A stretch of 64,000 nucleotides of DNA from Sulfobacillus benefaciens (GCA_003023725.1 PXYT01000005.1:3022-67021), one strand, 5' to 3'. Shown: positions 18,048-27,609, counted from the stretch's first letter. Program-made: numbers and translations. The notes: generated from the letters alone by a model not told the origin.

Positions 18048-19028
18048 TCACTTCAACCGGCCCAGGCCCATAATCACAAGTCCCATCACCACTCCCAACG
18101 GAAGCGTCACACCCCACACCAGCAGCATGCCGCGAACAACCAGCCACTGCACTTTCAACGGATTTAAGGCCGTTCCCGTCCCGAATAAGGCTCCGTCTGT
18201 CGTTTGCGTCGTGCTGACGGGCACTCCCAAAAGGGCGGCCATACTCACCGTTACCGCCGCCGCACTCTGGGTGCTGAGGGCATTCATGGGATCCAGGCGA
18301 ATGATGTGTCCGCCTACGGTTTTGGCAATTCGCACCCCGCCTGCCCAAAACCCCAAAGCCCAAAACACTAGAGGAATGGCCACGGCGAACCAGGACACGT
18401 GGTAACGGAGGCTGTGCACCCATAACATGGCAGCCAACGCCGTGAGTCCAATGGCCTTTTCCTGGTCATTGGCCCCATAGGCCATTCCTTGCCATAGAGC
18501 ACTCACATATTGTAACCGCTTGAGACGGCGGTAGCCGGAACGCGACGTGGCACTGAGAACACCCCACAACACACGCGTCACGACGAACGCAACAGCAAAA
18601 CCAAGAATCACGGAAGCCACCAGTCCCGCCACCACGGTTAGAATCCCGGTCCAATGGATAAAACGACTGTCACCAGCCGCTAACGCGGCTCCTACCATCC
18701 CGCCGCCCAAGGCCATGGTGGTGCTAGTGGGCATGCGAAGACGCCAGGTGATAAACAGGGTCACAACCGCCGAACCTATGGCCACGGCCAGCACCCAAGG
18801 CCCCGCCAGGCGGAAATTGACGATGGCTACAGCGATAGTCCGGGAGACAGCGGTTCCAAACAACAGCGGACCTAAAGCAATGCTGCCGACCAATACCGGA
18901 AAAATCAAGGTGGGTGCCAATACCCCGCCTCGTAAAAAGGTTGCCATGAGATTCCCGCCATCGTTGAAACCGGACAGCATACTAAACAGGCCAATCAACA
19001 GAAAAATTCCGACATATAGCACATCCAC
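18048..19028 (-). CDS. pit: PiT-family inorganic phosphate transporter, 326 aa
   Basis: A protein with about ten membrane helices. The two family signatures appear as GFNDGGNLMAT near the N-terminus and GMAYGANDQEKAIGL in the middle; the second is the better conserved. TSTTMALGGGMVGAAL and VPVSTTQTTDGALFG are the paired repeat motifs of the PHO4 fold. Start ATG 19028 has GTGAGG upstream. The protein moves phosphate together with a cation. It is shorter than many PiT proteins, lacking a large central loop. The upstream TTAACA repeats suggest PhoP control. Confidence 0.92.
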   Translation of the reverse strand: MDVLYVGIFLLIGLFSMLSGFNDGGNLMATFLRGGVLAPTLIFPVLVGSIALGPLLFGTAVSRTIAVAIVNFRLAGPWVLAVAIGSAVVTLFITWRLRMPTSTTMALGGGMVGAALAAGDSRFIHWTGILTVVAGLVASVILGFAVAFVVTRVLWGVLSATSRSGYRRLKRLQYVSALWQGMAYGANDQEKAIGLTALAAMLWVHSLRYHVSWFAVAIPLVFWALGFWAGGVRIAKTVGGHIIRLDPMNALSTQSAAAVTVSMAALLGVPVSTTQTTDGALFGTGTALNPLKVQWLVVRGMLLVWGVTLPLGVVMGLVIMGLGRLK

Positions 19029-19070
19029 GGGAACCTCACCAACTTTCCTCGTTCCCTTGTTGTTGACATC

Positions 19071-19109
19071 TTAACACAGTATTAACGGAGTCTTAACATG
19101 ATCTTAACA
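19071..19109. promoter_or_regulatory. Four-repeat Pho box upstream of pit
   Basis: TTAACA, TTAACG, TTAACA and TTAACA start at 19071, 19082, 19093 and 19104, exactly 11 bases apart with 5-base spacers. This is the Bacillus-type PhoP-box layout (TT-A/T/C-ACA repeats). The repeats are read on the plus strand while pit is on the minus strand, starting 43 bases away. Confidence 0.75.
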
Positions 19110-19531
19110 AAAATGGCACAAAGAATTCATGCTTTAACCGACAATGGTAGCGAAAACACTCGAAAATCATTGTGGAGCCTACGCTCTGGACCCAAACGTG
19201 TTAAGAACCGATGTTTTGGCCGCTGACATCATTATGACGGCTCAGGTCCTAGGAGCCATCTATAATTTTTGCCAGCCATTGGAATGGTGACAGAGAACAA
19301 CCCGAATCCTTGACTCATGACACCGCTCATCCCCTATGCCCCAAAGGTGAACGCGAGCCGGCCATGTCCTGTAAGCTCTGTCGGGCGCGGGTGATGAATG
19401 CGAGCCCACGTGCTCTCCGCCACGGCTTGTATGGGCCTTCTCTGAACTAATTTTTCCGCCACTGGCTTTTAGCCCGAGCCATTGTAATGAAATATGTTTG
19501 GTCATTGTGTATTGTCACCCGGTTTCTTGGG
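19110..19531. other. Intergenic region between pit and surE
   Basis: About 420 bases. The minus-strand ORF at 19260-19505 lacks a ribosome site and known motifs. Nothing else seen. Confidence 0.45.
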
Positions 19532-20305
19532 CTAGAGAACACCCATTGCACTATTCCATTTTTCAACCCATTCCCTAAGCCTCATTTCGGCACGTTGAGT
19601 TAACCCGGAGGCATGTTGAGAAACTAGCACACTCAACGTAATATAGCCCGCCTTAATGCCCCAGCCATCCGTTCCCTGAGCAAAAGACTCCGAGGAGGCA
19701 TGCTGGACAACTTCCACTTGAGTTCCGTCGGCTGACACAACCGGTACATTATCGTAATATCCGTGGGAAGCCAGTTCCAACACAGCCAATCTGGCCGTGC
19801 TTATGGCAGACACCGCCGGGAAGTTAATGTTGACCACGGTCCCAGGGGTTGTAGCCAAGACAATCCCCGCCTCAATCCAACGATCCGCCAAAAGCCCGCA
19901 TTGTGCGAGAAGGGCGGGGGAGGGATCGAGTGCTGCCAATGACAGGCTGAATGCCGGAATCCCGTGTTTGGCACCTTCGAGGGCGGCGCCGACAGTGCCG
20001 GAATATTCGGTGTCTGCGCCAACGTTTGCCCCATGATTGACTCCGGAGAGAATCACATCAGGGTGGCGATTAAGCTCCAGCGCAAGCATCACGCAATTCG
20101 CCGGTGTGCCCCCGGTCGCGAAGATGTTTGGAGACAACGTCTTCAAGTCATAAGGGAAATGCAGCGTAAATGAACGGCTGGCCGCGCTGCGTTGTGAAGA
20201 AGGGGCAACGATGGTCACTTGATGTTCTCCCTTCAAAAGACTTTGATGGAGTGTTTGAAGACCTTGGGCATGGACCCCGTCGTCGTTGGTCAAAATGATG
20301 TTCAT
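19532..20305 (-). CDS. surE: SurE-type 5'/3'-nucleotidase, 257 aa
   Basis: The start is the ATG at 20305 after AGGAGGGA, giving the canonical N-terminus MNIILTNDDGVHAQGL with the metal-binding DD pair. Further SurE landmarks are APSSQRSAASRSFTL, TGGTPANCVMLAL and LSGVNHGANVGADTEYSGTVGAA. SurE hydrolyses nucleoside monophosphates and helps survival in stationary phase; it acts in the cytosol. The gene is single. Confidence 0.93.
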   Translation of the reverse strand: MNIILTNDDGVHAQGLQTLHQSLLKGEHQVTIVAPSSQRSAASRSFTLHFPYDLKTLSPNIFATGGTPANCVMLALELNRHPDVILSGVNHGANVGADTEYSGTVGAALEGAKHGIPAFSLSLAALDPSPALLAQCGLLADRWIEAGIVLATTPGTVVNINFPAVSAISTARLAVLELASHGYYDNVPVVSADGTQVEVVQHASSESFAQGTDGWGIKAGYITLSVLVSQHASGLTQRAEMRLREWVEKWNSAMGVL

Positions 20306-21251
20306 CGGAAATCCCTCCTGCATTATTCAACACCCGGTTGTGTTTGCCTCCCTCAAAGTCTGTCCTCAGGCTTTACGGGTGAGGGGGCAAGAAATCACAA
20401 TTCGGCGGGCGAACAATAAAACCCCCATGACTATCATGATAGCGGTAGTCGAAAGCGCTGGAACATCTAGGATTGAAATAATCCGATGTACACCCAAGAA
20501 CCCTCGTCAAACCCAATAATTGTCCCATAGTCGACCCTGGGTGTGCTTTCCGCAGACAGCTTCTTGAGTCCCGGTTGGCAACGAGCATTTACGGCCGGGG
20601 TCAGGGGCGTGGAAGGTTTTCGGACGGCGAAATTCTAATCCTTTTTGTCACAGTGAGCCGACATCGTATCCCAGAGGCGCCTTATTCGTTGACACAAGAT
20701 AACCTTCTTGTTTGTGAGAAGGATTTGTCTGACTAATCCATCACGACCCCCGGGAGCCCAGAGCTGTGATGGGTTTGGTCCCTGTCATCGGATCCTTTAA
20801 AAACCTCAACTTCCTCTCGTATTTCCACCATATACCCTGCACGGACTTTCCCATGAGAATCACCCACCGCCATTGGTCCAGGAATTTTCTGGTGGGACGC
20901 ATGTGCATTTGGTCTTTGTCGCACCCGCCAAAGATGGCAATTTCCCGGCTCGTTGATAGTGTGAAAGACCATCCAGCCCCGTCCTTCTGAAACGCTGCCC
21001 CAACGTCCAGCGAGCACTGTGGGATCGTACTCTCTGATCCCCGAGTTAATTTGCCGGTTAACCAGGGGGCGCCCCGCTCTCCACCATTCAACAATCTAGT
21101 GAGCAACAGCAGCCTCCGGAGTAACCGTTTCGCGGCAGCGCCTTATATCTCCCCTGAACGACGGAGTTTTACAGCGTATCTGATAAACATTCGGAGGTAG
21201 GAACTATATCCCTAATATTCCGTATTTTATCAGTAGGAGGGGGTGCTCTTT
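20306..21251. other. Long intergenic region, no gene assigned
   Basis: About 950 bases. ORFs at 20733-21106 (minus) and 20766-20990 (plus) overlap each other and show no known motif or good ribosome site. The stretch may be decayed DNA. Confidence 0.45.
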
Positions 21252-21551
21252 GTGGATCTCAACGACATTACCGGCTACCTGATTCTATCGTACGTGTCTC
21301 ACACTCTGGCCTCTATCACCCGGAGGATGACGGGGCACCGGCTCAAATCGTCCAAGTTGCTGGACGAATGGTTATCCTCGTTGTATGGAGTCAGTCTGGC
21401 CTTTGCCAGCGGTACGGATCTGTTGGCGGAACTGGGAATTACAATGATTTGGGGACCAGCGGGAATGATAGCGACCGGAATTCTTATGGGCCAGGGGGTC
21501 AAATTCGGCATCAACTTTCTTAAAGGAATACCCACCAAACATTCGTCTTGA
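21252..21551 (+). CDS. Small hydrophobic protein, 99 aa
   Basis: GTG at 21252 lies eight bases after AGGAGGGGG, a strong site that supports a real gene. The protein has an amphipathic N-terminal half (ITGYLILSYVSHTLASI) and a more hydrophobic C-terminal half (ITMIWGPAGMIATGILMGQG), so it may be membrane-associated. I recognise no family. It is followed by a non-coding stretch and then the guanidine riboswitch, and is probably not part of that operon. Confidence 0.5.
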   Translation: MDLNDITGYLILSYVSHTLASITRRMTGHRLKSSKLLDEWLSSLYGVSLAFASGTDLLAELGITMIWGPAGMIATGILMGQGVKFGINFLKGIPTKHSS

Positions 21552-21869
21552 CGACTCGTCTTGGAGTTGCAATATTGCTTAGAGCCCGCGAATGGCAGAG
21601 CATTCCCCGGGCAGGATATGCATAGCTTGGCAGAAGATCCTCTTTGTCATGTACAGTCAATCCACGATCTCGAACTCCATAAACCCACGTGTCTCGCGAG
21701 CGGGCTTTCTTTAGCATAAGACCTGTCTTTGTTCTTTCTGATAGTGCATCCGGGGAATTGACCGCATCTCACATCACCAGGAACCGCCACACATCTTGCC
21801 CCCTGAAATCACGATCACTGCCAGCCCTTATTCCCATTTTTTGTTCACATGCCCAAACCCGGTCCATCA
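21552..21869. other. Intergenic region upstream of the riboswitch
   Basis: About 320 bases with no convincing gene; the ORF at 21689-21943 runs into the riboswitch and is rejected. Confidence 0.5.
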
Positions 21870-21900
21870 TTGAGACAATAAGACGGCAAGATGCTAACAT
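21870..21900 (+). promoter_or_regulatory. Candidate promoter of the guanidine operon
   Basis: TTGAGA (21870-21875) and an extended -10 TGCTAACAT (TAACAT at 21895-21900) stand 19 bases apart. Transcription would begin a few bases before the aptamer, as expected for a riboswitch leader. Confidence 0.45.
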
Positions 21901-21920
21901 AGTGTCAAACCTTATCAAAA

Positions 21921-22007
21921 GTTTGCTAGGGTTCCGCCGGTAAACCCGGGTCCGGTCCAAGAGCAAACGGCTCATATGAGCTACACGGAAGGATAAAAGC
22001 CTGGGAG
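21921..22007 (+). promoter_or_regulatory. Guanidine-I (ykkC) riboswitch aptamer
   Basis: The conserved ykkC elements occur in order: GCTAGGGTTCCG, then GGTCCAAGAGC after a variable stem, then ACACGGAAGGATAAAAGCC and TGGGAGA. These bases form the guanidinium pocket of the guanidine-I class. The last aptamer bases (AAAGCCTGGGAGA) are also the 5' arm of an intrinsic terminator. Ligand binding should therefore keep them in the aptamer and let transcription continue. The downstream genes encode guanidine carboxylation and carboxyguanidine deimination. Confidence 0.9.
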
Positions 22008-22050
22008 ATTGCATCAAGACAGAGATCTTGAGAATCTCCCAGGCTTTTTA
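21995..22050 (+). terminator. Riboswitch-controlled intrinsic terminator
   Basis: AAAAGCCTGGGAGATT pairs with AATCTCCCAGGCTTTTT, a stem of about 16 bp that ends in a T-tract. Its 5' arm overlaps the 3' edge of the aptamer, so terminator and aptamer are mutually exclusive. Confidence 0.9.
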
Positions 22051-22098
22051 TATATCACCCCTCCCGAGAACTCCCGGAGGGGAGAAGGAGTGGTTGTA

Positions 22099-22821
22099 TT
22101 GTCGGACATTCTCTGGAGCCATACATTGAGACCCGGAGGTAAATGGTCGGGGGTCATTAGCCGTGGAAAACTGATCAAAGTGACGGCGCTTGATGCTGGA
22201 GCCTGTTTGTCTATGCTGCTGTATAACGCCTGGGACCGAACTGAACGCTATAATATGCCGGATACCCTAAAGGCTCAGCATGTGGTCTTTTTGACTGCCG
22301 GCAACATCCTTATGACGGACAACGGACGGGCTATGGCCAGTATTGTCGACGACACTTTAGGCTGGCACGATACTATTGGCGGCTACAGTTCCCGCCGGCA
22401 TATCGACTCCCACTTTGGAAAGACCCGCTACCAGGACCAACGAAACGAGTGGTTCAGAAGCGCTGAAGAGAACTTTTCGGTGGAATTGGTTCGCAATGCA
22501 CTGGACCGCCGGGATCTCACTGCCCCCGTCAACTTGTTTGCCAAAGTCAGTCCGGACTCCGAGGGCCATCTCACATTCGACGTGAATCACTGTCCACCGG
22601 GAAGCCATGTCACTCTTCGAACGGAAATGGATGTATTGATCATCTTTTCCAATACCCCGCACCCATTGGATCCGAGGCTTCCGTATCCGGCGGCACAAGT
22701 CCGTCTGAACATACAAACCGCGGATCCCATAGATGAGAAAGAAGACCTTTGTGTCGGGCATTGTTCCGAAAATCGGCGCGCCTTCGAAAACACCTGGGCG
22801 TACTGCCAGCTTGGCCGCTGA
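22099..22821 (+). CDS. cgdA: Carboxyguanidine deiminase subunit A (DUF1989), 240 aa
   Basis: I start at the TTG at 22099, eight bases after GAGAAGGAG. The in-frame ATG at 22009 lies in the terminator stem and cannot be used in the full-length reading. Family motifs are [67 protein letters not shown] and [20 protein letters not shown]. These were long called urea carboxylase-associated protein 1. The pair is now known as the heterodimeric CgdAB, which converts carboxyguanidine to allophanate. It is first in the riboswitch-controlled operon. Confidence 0.85.
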   Translation: MSDILWSHTLRPGGKWSGVISRGKLIKVTALDAGACLSMLLYNAWDRTERYNMPDTLKAQHVVFLTAGNILMTDNGRAMASIVDDTLGWHDTIGGYSSRRHIDSHFGKTRYQDQRNEWFRSAEENFSVELVRNALDRRDLTAPVNLFAKVSPDSEGHLTFDVNHCPPGSHVTLRTEMDVLIIFSNTPHPLDPRLPYPAAQVRLNIQTADPIDEKEDLCVGHCSENRRAFENTWAYCQLGR

Positions 22822-22870
22822 ACACAGAAATCCAAAAGATCGGCTAAACGAAGAAAGGGTGAGAAATCAC

Positions 22871-23521
22871 ATGATCATCGAAAGCCCCCGGAAAGCTGAA
22901 GAGGCCCAATATGACAAGGTACTTCCGGCTGGAGAGGGATGGATGTATGAACTGAAAGCGGGCAGTGTGTTGCGCATTGTCGATTTGGAGGGCAACCAAG
23001 CCGTGGATACCCTGTTTTATGACGCCCGTAACCTCGAGGATCATTACAGTGCCGTCATCACCTTGGCCCAACAGGCTAATCTGTATTTGACCGCAGGCTC
23101 CATCTTGCGGGCCGAATCGGGAAAAGCGCTCCTTGAAATCGTGGCAGATACCTGCGGACGTCATGACACTTTGGGCGGAGCATGCTCCGCCCAAAGCAAC
23201 GGAGTTCGCTACGACCACTCCCGCGAGTGGATGCACAATTGCCGCGACACCTTTATGCTCCAGCTGGCAACCGCCTCATCTTCTTTAAGCAAGCGGGATT
23301 TAGCGCCCAACATTAACTTCTTTATGAACGTCCCCGTGACCCCGGACGGGAATCTGGAATTTGCCGACGGCATTTCTGCACCCGGACGCTACGTGGAGAT
23401 GGAAGCTCTAACAGACACTCTTGTTCTCATCAGCAACTGTCCCCAGCTCAATAACCCATGCAATGCCTATAATCCCACGCCTGTGCGTTTATTGGTGTGG
23501 GACAATCACGCTGCGAATTGA
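22871..23521 (+). CDS. cgdB: Carboxyguanidine deiminase subunit B (DUF1989), 216 aa
   Basis: ATG 22871 has AGGGTGAG upstream; the longer frame from 22733 overlaps cgdA and is not used. It is a paralogue of CgdA with the same fold: [71 protein letters not shown] and [21 protein letters not shown]. The Cys-rich [11 protein letters not shown] segment is typical of the second subunit and probably binds metal. The carboxylase gene begins eight bases after its stop. Confidence 0.87.
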   Translation: MIIESPRKAEEAQYDKVLPAGEGWMYELKAGSVLRIVDLEGNQAVDTLFYDARNLEDHYSAVITLAQQANLYLTAGSILRAESGKALLEIVADTCGRHDTLGGACSAQSNGVRYDHSREWMHNCRDTFMLQLATASSSLSKRDLAPNINFFMNVPVTPDGNLEFADGISAPGRYVEMEALTDTLVLISNCPQLNNPCNAYNPTPVRLLVWDNHAAN

Positions 23522-23529
23522 GGGAGACG

Positions 23530-26500
23530 ATGTTTAAAAAGATCCTTATTGCCAACCGGGGTGCCATTGCTGTTCGTATTATCCGGACATTGAAGAGACT
23601 CAATATTGCCTCAGTGGCAATCTATACCACTTATGACGAGAACAGTTTGCACGTGGAACTGGCGGATGAAGCCGTTTGGGTGGGAGAGGGATCCCTTCAA
23701 ACCAGTTATCTGAATGCCGAGTTAATCCTGGAAAAAGCGCAGGAACTGGGTGTGGACGCCATTCACCCCGGTTATGGCTTTTTCAGCGAAAACGCAGACT
23801 TTGCCAGAGCATGCTTTCATCGTGGTATCGTGTTCATTGGCCCCACCCCGGAACAAATTGAGCAGTTTGGGCAAAAACATCAGGCCAGGCAGCTGGCCGA
23901 ACAAGCCGAAGTCCCGGTAGTTCCCGGATCCTTGCTCCTTCACAGTCTGGATGAAGCCGTTCAAGCCGCGGAGTTGCTGAAATACCCGGTGATGCTGAAA
24001 GCCACAGCCGGTGGCGGGGGAATAGGAATGCAAGTCTGCCACGACGTCCGGAGTCTGACCCTGGCTTTCGAAACGGTGCAGCGTACGGCCCTCTCTCACT
24101 TTCATCAGGGCGGGGTATTTGTGGAGAAATACCTTCCCGAGGCACGCCACATTGAAGTTCAAATATTTGGGTGGGCCGACGGCACGGTCGTGACTTTGGG
24201 AGAACGTGACTGTTCACTCCAGCGGCGAAATCAGAAAGTGGTTGAAGAGTCCCCGGCACCCGGATTATCACCGCAGGTCCGTCAGAACATGGCCGATGCG
24301 GCCAGACGACTCGCTAAAAGTGTCGGGTACCGCAATGCGGGCACAGTGGAATTTCTTTACGACGTGTCCTCTTCCCAGTTTTATCTGCTGGAAGTGAACA
24401 CGCGCTTGCAGGTGGAGCACGGCATCACCGAAGAGATATACGGCATAGACCTCGTCGAGTGGATGATTCGGGAAGCCTGGGGCGATACCCAGAATTTCCT
24501 GGTTGGAAACCCCAAAGGCCACAGCTTCGAAGTGCGGCTTTATGCGGAAGATCCGGGAAATCAATTTCGTCCCGGCACCGGTACGATTGACGCCGTTGAA
24601 TTTCCCCACGAGGTGCGGATCGAGACCTGGATTCAGCCGGGAGTTGAAATCAGCCCTTATTACGATCCGATGCTGGCCAAGATCATTGTGCACGGAAACA
24701 GTCGTGATGACGCCATCGACCAAATGCGGCGAGCGTTAAAACGTACGCGAATTTATGGCGTCGTCACCAATCGCTCCTATCTTCTCCGCTTGTTTGAGCA
24801 GTCCCTGTCGAGTCAGAAACTCTCTACCCGATATCTGTTGCATTTCGATCCACCGGAACATGCCATTGAAGTGTTGGATGGAGGTTTTCAGACCACGGTT
24901 CAGAATTGGCCGGGACGTATCGGTTACTGGCAGGTGGGGGTTCCGCCAAGCGGGCCCATGGATGATGTGTCATTCCGCCTCGGCAACAAACTTTTGGGCA
25001 ATGATGAGGGCACGGCGGGATTGGAACTCACCTTACGCGGCGGTTCCTACAGATTTCGCGACGACATCTGGTTTTGTGTGGCGGGGGCTCCCATGCACCC
25101 CTCCCTGGACGGCGTCCCCGTGCCCCTCTATCAACCGGTTTTGGCCAAAAGGGGACAGGTGCTTTCCTTTGGCGAAACGGACGTCGGCATGAGAAGCTAT
25201 CTGCTGGTCTCAGGAGGTTTTGATATCCCTCGAATACTGGGCAGCCAGGCCACGTTCACCCTTGGTGGATTTGGAGGGCACGGAGGAAGGGCGCTGCAAC
25301 CAGGAGACATTGTGGCCATAAATCCACGGTCTAACGCCGTTTCGCCGCATCCCGCCGACGTTTCCATGCCGAAACCTCGGCTCGACCACACCTGGACGAT
25401 TCGTGTTCTTCCGGGCCCCCATTGCACCCCGGAATTTCTTCAACCGGCCTATCTTGAGCAGTTAACCCAAAGTCCCTGGGAGGTCCATTACAACAGTTCC
25501 CGCAGCGGAGTCCGTCTCATTGGGCCCACTCCCCTTTGGGCAAGATCCGACGGGGAAGATGCCGGACTTCATCCCTCAAACATCCATGACACCCCTTATG
25601 CCATCGGCACCCTGGATCTGACCGGAGATATGCCGATATTGCTGGGTCCGGATGGCCCCAGCCTCGGCGGGTTTGTGTGTCCCGTCACCACCATTACTGC
25701 AGACCAGTGGAAGATTGGCCAGCTGCGTCCCGGCGACATCGTCCGCTTTCTGCTGGTCACTCTGGACGAAGCCGAGGATCGTTTCCGTCAGCGCGAGGAA
25801 CAGGCGGAACGGCCGGTGGCCGGGCGTATTCGTAAACGGAAATCCTCCACAAACACCGGTATACAGGATTTGGCCCGGACTCCCGACTATCCCATTATCG
25901 CCAGACAAATGTCCAATCATCAATTCCCACTGACCATACGGCTTGACGGCGACCAGTGTCTGCTAGTGGAATACGGTCCGATGGAACTGGATATCCGGTT
26001 GCGATTTCGAATTCATGCCTTAATGAGTGCGCTGCGTGATCAACCCGACCTTCCGGTTATAAATTTGACACCGGGAATCCGATCATTGCAGGTCCATGTC
26101 GACACCCGGCGCATGCCACTGTCCAAGATGACCGATCTGATAGGGGAACTTGACAGAGCTCTTCCGGCTCTGGAATCGATCCAGGTGCCCTCCCGCATCG
26201 TTCGATTACCCCTGTCGTGGGATGACCCCGCCACACAACTAGCCACCCTTCGTTATCAACAAAATGTCCGGCCAAACGCCCCATGGTGTCCTGATAATTT
26301 GGAGTTTATCCGCCGCATCAACGGACTCGCCACCATTGACGAGGTAAAGGACATAGTTTACCACGCCACATATCTAGTGCTGGGTCTCGGAGATGTCTAT
26401 TTAGGCGCTCCCGTGGCTGTTCCTTTGGATCCCCGCCACCGTTTGATTACCACCAAATATAATCCGGCCAGGACGTGGACCCCCGAAAACGCCGTAGGCA

Positions 26501-27156
26501 TCGGCGGAGCTTATTTATGCATTTACGGCATGGAAGGGCCGGGGGGATATCAATTCGTGGGCCGTACAATCCAAATGTGGAATAAATGGCGGACGACACA
26601 AAGCTTTCCGCCCAATCATCCCTGGCTCCTCAATTTTTTTGACCAAATCCAGTTCTATCCTGTCTCTGCCGACGAGCTGCTAGAATTGCGCAAGGATTTT
26701 CTTCGCGGCCGTTTTGAAGTTGACATGGTCGAAACGTCATTCGATTTAGGGCAATACTTGCGGAGCTTGAACCCGATACAAGACAGCGTGAAACAATTTC
26801 GCAGGCGGCAACAAGAGGCGTTCCGGGCCGAGAGAGAGCGGTGGCAGTCCTTAGGATTGGCCGAATATATGAGCGAAACATCACCGGAGCGTCCCGCACA
26901 GGGTGAATCCCGCAAAGTAGAGGGTTTTTCTGTTCACTCCACCATGCCAGGCAGCGTGTGGAAAGTCTTGGTCGAACCCGGAGCCGCCGTCGATGAAGGC
27001 GACGGGCTCATCGTGCTGGAAAGCATGAAAATGGAAGTCACTGTCCCCGCCCCTTATTCGGGAACGATTTCGCAGATTCTCGTCAAAGCGGGGGATCAGA
27101 TCCGTCCCGGACAACTTTTGATGGGCATTGTGGAGGATGTGTCCAAAAAAGCATAA
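23530..27156 (+). CDS. Biotin-dependent guanidine/urea carboxylase, 1208 aa
   Basis: ATG 23530 follows GAGGGAG. Residues 1-450 are a biotin carboxylase (IANRGAIAVRIIRTLK, ATP-grasp loop ATAGGGGIGMQ near 160, EVNTRLQVEHGITEEIYGID). The middle part has the KipA/KipI-like carboxyltransferase domains (PSGPMDDVSFRLGNKLLGN, DGPSLGGFVCPVTTI, YQQNVRPNAPWCPDN, GDVYLGAPVAVPLDPR). The end is a biotinyl domain with ESMKMEV, the carrier Lys near residue 1167. This is the urea amidolyase carboxylase layout without the allophanate hydrolase. The riboswitch and cgdAB make guanidine, not urea, the likely substrate; in such systems guanidine is the preferred one. ATP and bicarbonate would be consumed in the cytosol. 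Confidence 0.9.
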   Translation: MFKKILIANRGAIAVRIIRTLKRLNIASVAIYTTYDENSLHVELADEAVWVGEGSLQTSYLNAELILEKAQELGVDAIHPGYGFFSENADFARACFHRGIVFIGPTPEQIEQFGQKHQARQLAEQAEVPVVPGSLLLHSLDEAVQAAELLKYPVMLKATAGGGGIGMQVCHDVRSLTLAFETVQRTALSHFHQGGVFVEKYLPEARHIEVQIFGWADGTVVTLGERDCSLQRRNQKVVEESPAPGLSPQVRQNMADAARRLAKSVGYRNAGTVEFLYDVSSSQFYLLEVNTRLQVEHGITEEIYGIDLVEWMIREAWGDTQNFLVGNPKGHSFEVRLYAEDPGNQFRPGTGTIDAVEFPHEVRIETWIQPGVEISPYYDPMLAKIIVHGNSRDDAIDQMRRALKRTRIYGVVTNRSYLLRLFEQSLSSQKLSTRYLLHFDPPEHAIEVLDGGFQTTVQNWPGRIGYWQVGVPPSGPMDDVSFRLGNKLLGNDEGTAGLELTLRGGSYRFRDDIWFCVAGAPMHPSLDGVPVPLYQPVLAKRGQVLSFGETDVGMRSYLLVSGGFDIPRILGSQATFTLGGFGGHGGRALQPGDIVAINPRSNAVSPHPADVSMPKPRLDHTWTIRVLPGPHCTPEFLQPAYLEQLTQSPWEVHYNSSRSGVRLIGPTPLWARSDGEDAGLHPSNIHDTPYAIGTLDLTGDMPILLGPDGPSLGGFVCPVTTITADQWKIGQLRPGDIVRFLLVTLDEAEDRFRQREEQAERPVAGRIRKRKSSTNTGIQDLARTPDYPIIARQMSNHQFPLTIRLDGDQCLLVEYGPMELDIRLRFRIHALMSALRDQPDLPVINLTPGIRSLQVHVDTRRMPLSKMTDLIGELDRALPALESIQVPSRIVRLPLSWDDPATQLATLRYQQNVRPNAPWCPDNLEFIRRINGLATIDEVKDIVYHATYLVLGLGDVYLGAPVAVPLDPRHRLITTKYNPARTWTPENAVGIGGAYLCIYGMEGPGGYQFVGRTIQMWNKWRTTQSFPPNHPWLLNFFDQIQFYPVSADELLELRKDFLRGRFEVDMVETSFDLGQYLRSLNPIQDSVKQFRRRQQEAFRAERERWQSLGLAEYMSETSPERPAQGESRKVEGFSVHSTMPGSVWKVLVEPGAAVDEGDGLIVLESMKMEVTVPAPYSGTISQILVKAGDQIRPGQLLMGIVEDVSKKA

Positions 27157-27180
27157 CATCCTGCCCAGGGTCGACAAACC

Positions 27181-27207
27181 TGTGCCGGCAGGCTTTTCGC
27201 CGGCACA
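27181..27207 (+). other. Hairpin between carboxylase and the next gene
   Basis: TGTGCCGGC and GCCGGCACA pair perfectly (9 bp) around a 9-base loop just before the next ribosome site. It may damp expression of the last gene or stabilise the upstream message. Confidence 0.6.
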
Positions 27208-27225
27208 TCACTCAGGAGGGAACCG

Positions 27226-27609
27226 ATGAAAATATTTGTCAACGGAGAACTGATGCGCGGCTTGTCCATGCATAAACTGCTCACGGATGCCGAGTTCATT
27301 AGGGAGGCTTCTACCGCTCCGATTTATCGCCTATTTTCGATTGACGATCAATACCCGGCCATGGTCATGGCCCTGCCTTTCGAGGACGGTTACTCCATTC
27401 CCGGGGAAATTTATCACATACCCGAGGAGCTGTGGCCTCGCATCGCCGCCAATGAAAGACGCTTGGGCCTGTATCCCGGTCCGATCTGGCTGGCAGACGG
27501 ACAGGCCCTGCGCGGAATCTTGTCGGTGCGGGAATTATGCGAAGGCTATGAGGACATATCCCGCTATGGCGGCTGGCGCATCTATTGCGAAACGAAATCG
27601 TCCTCGTAG
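27226..27609 (+). CDS. Free-standing allophanate-hydrolase C-terminal domain, 127 aa
   Basis: ATG 27226 follows AGGAGGG. The protein matches the C-terminal domain of AtzF/DUR1,2 allophanate hydrolases (a gamma-glutamylcyclotransferase-like fold): KIFVNGELMRGLSMHKLL, STAPIYRLFSIDDQYPAM, GEIYHIPEELWPRI and DISRYGGWRIY. The catalytic amidase domain that normally precedes it is absent here. In full-length AtzF this domain decarboxylates the product of the amidase. As the last gene of the guanidine operon it probably completes allophanate breakdown with an amidase encoded elsewhere. Confidence 0.8.
   Translation: MKIFVNGELMRGLSMHKLLTDAEFIREASTAPIYRLFSIDDQYPAMVMALPFEDGYSIPGEIYHIPEELWPRIAANERRLGLYPGPIWLADGQALRGILSVRELCEGYEDISRYGGWRIYCETKSSS

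Noticed and set aside
20733-21106. Minus-strand ORFs in the gene desert after surE
   Set aside because: Overlapping frames without ribosome sites or known motifs.
22009-22098. Upstream ATG extension of cgdA
   Set aside because: The ATG lies inside the riboswitch terminator stem-loop and has no ribosome site; TTG 22099 follows a good one and matches the family N-terminus.
23530-27156. Calling the carboxylase part of urea degradation
   Set aside because: The guanidine riboswitch and the CgdAB pair make guanidine the more likely substrate; urea is not excluded by sequence alone.
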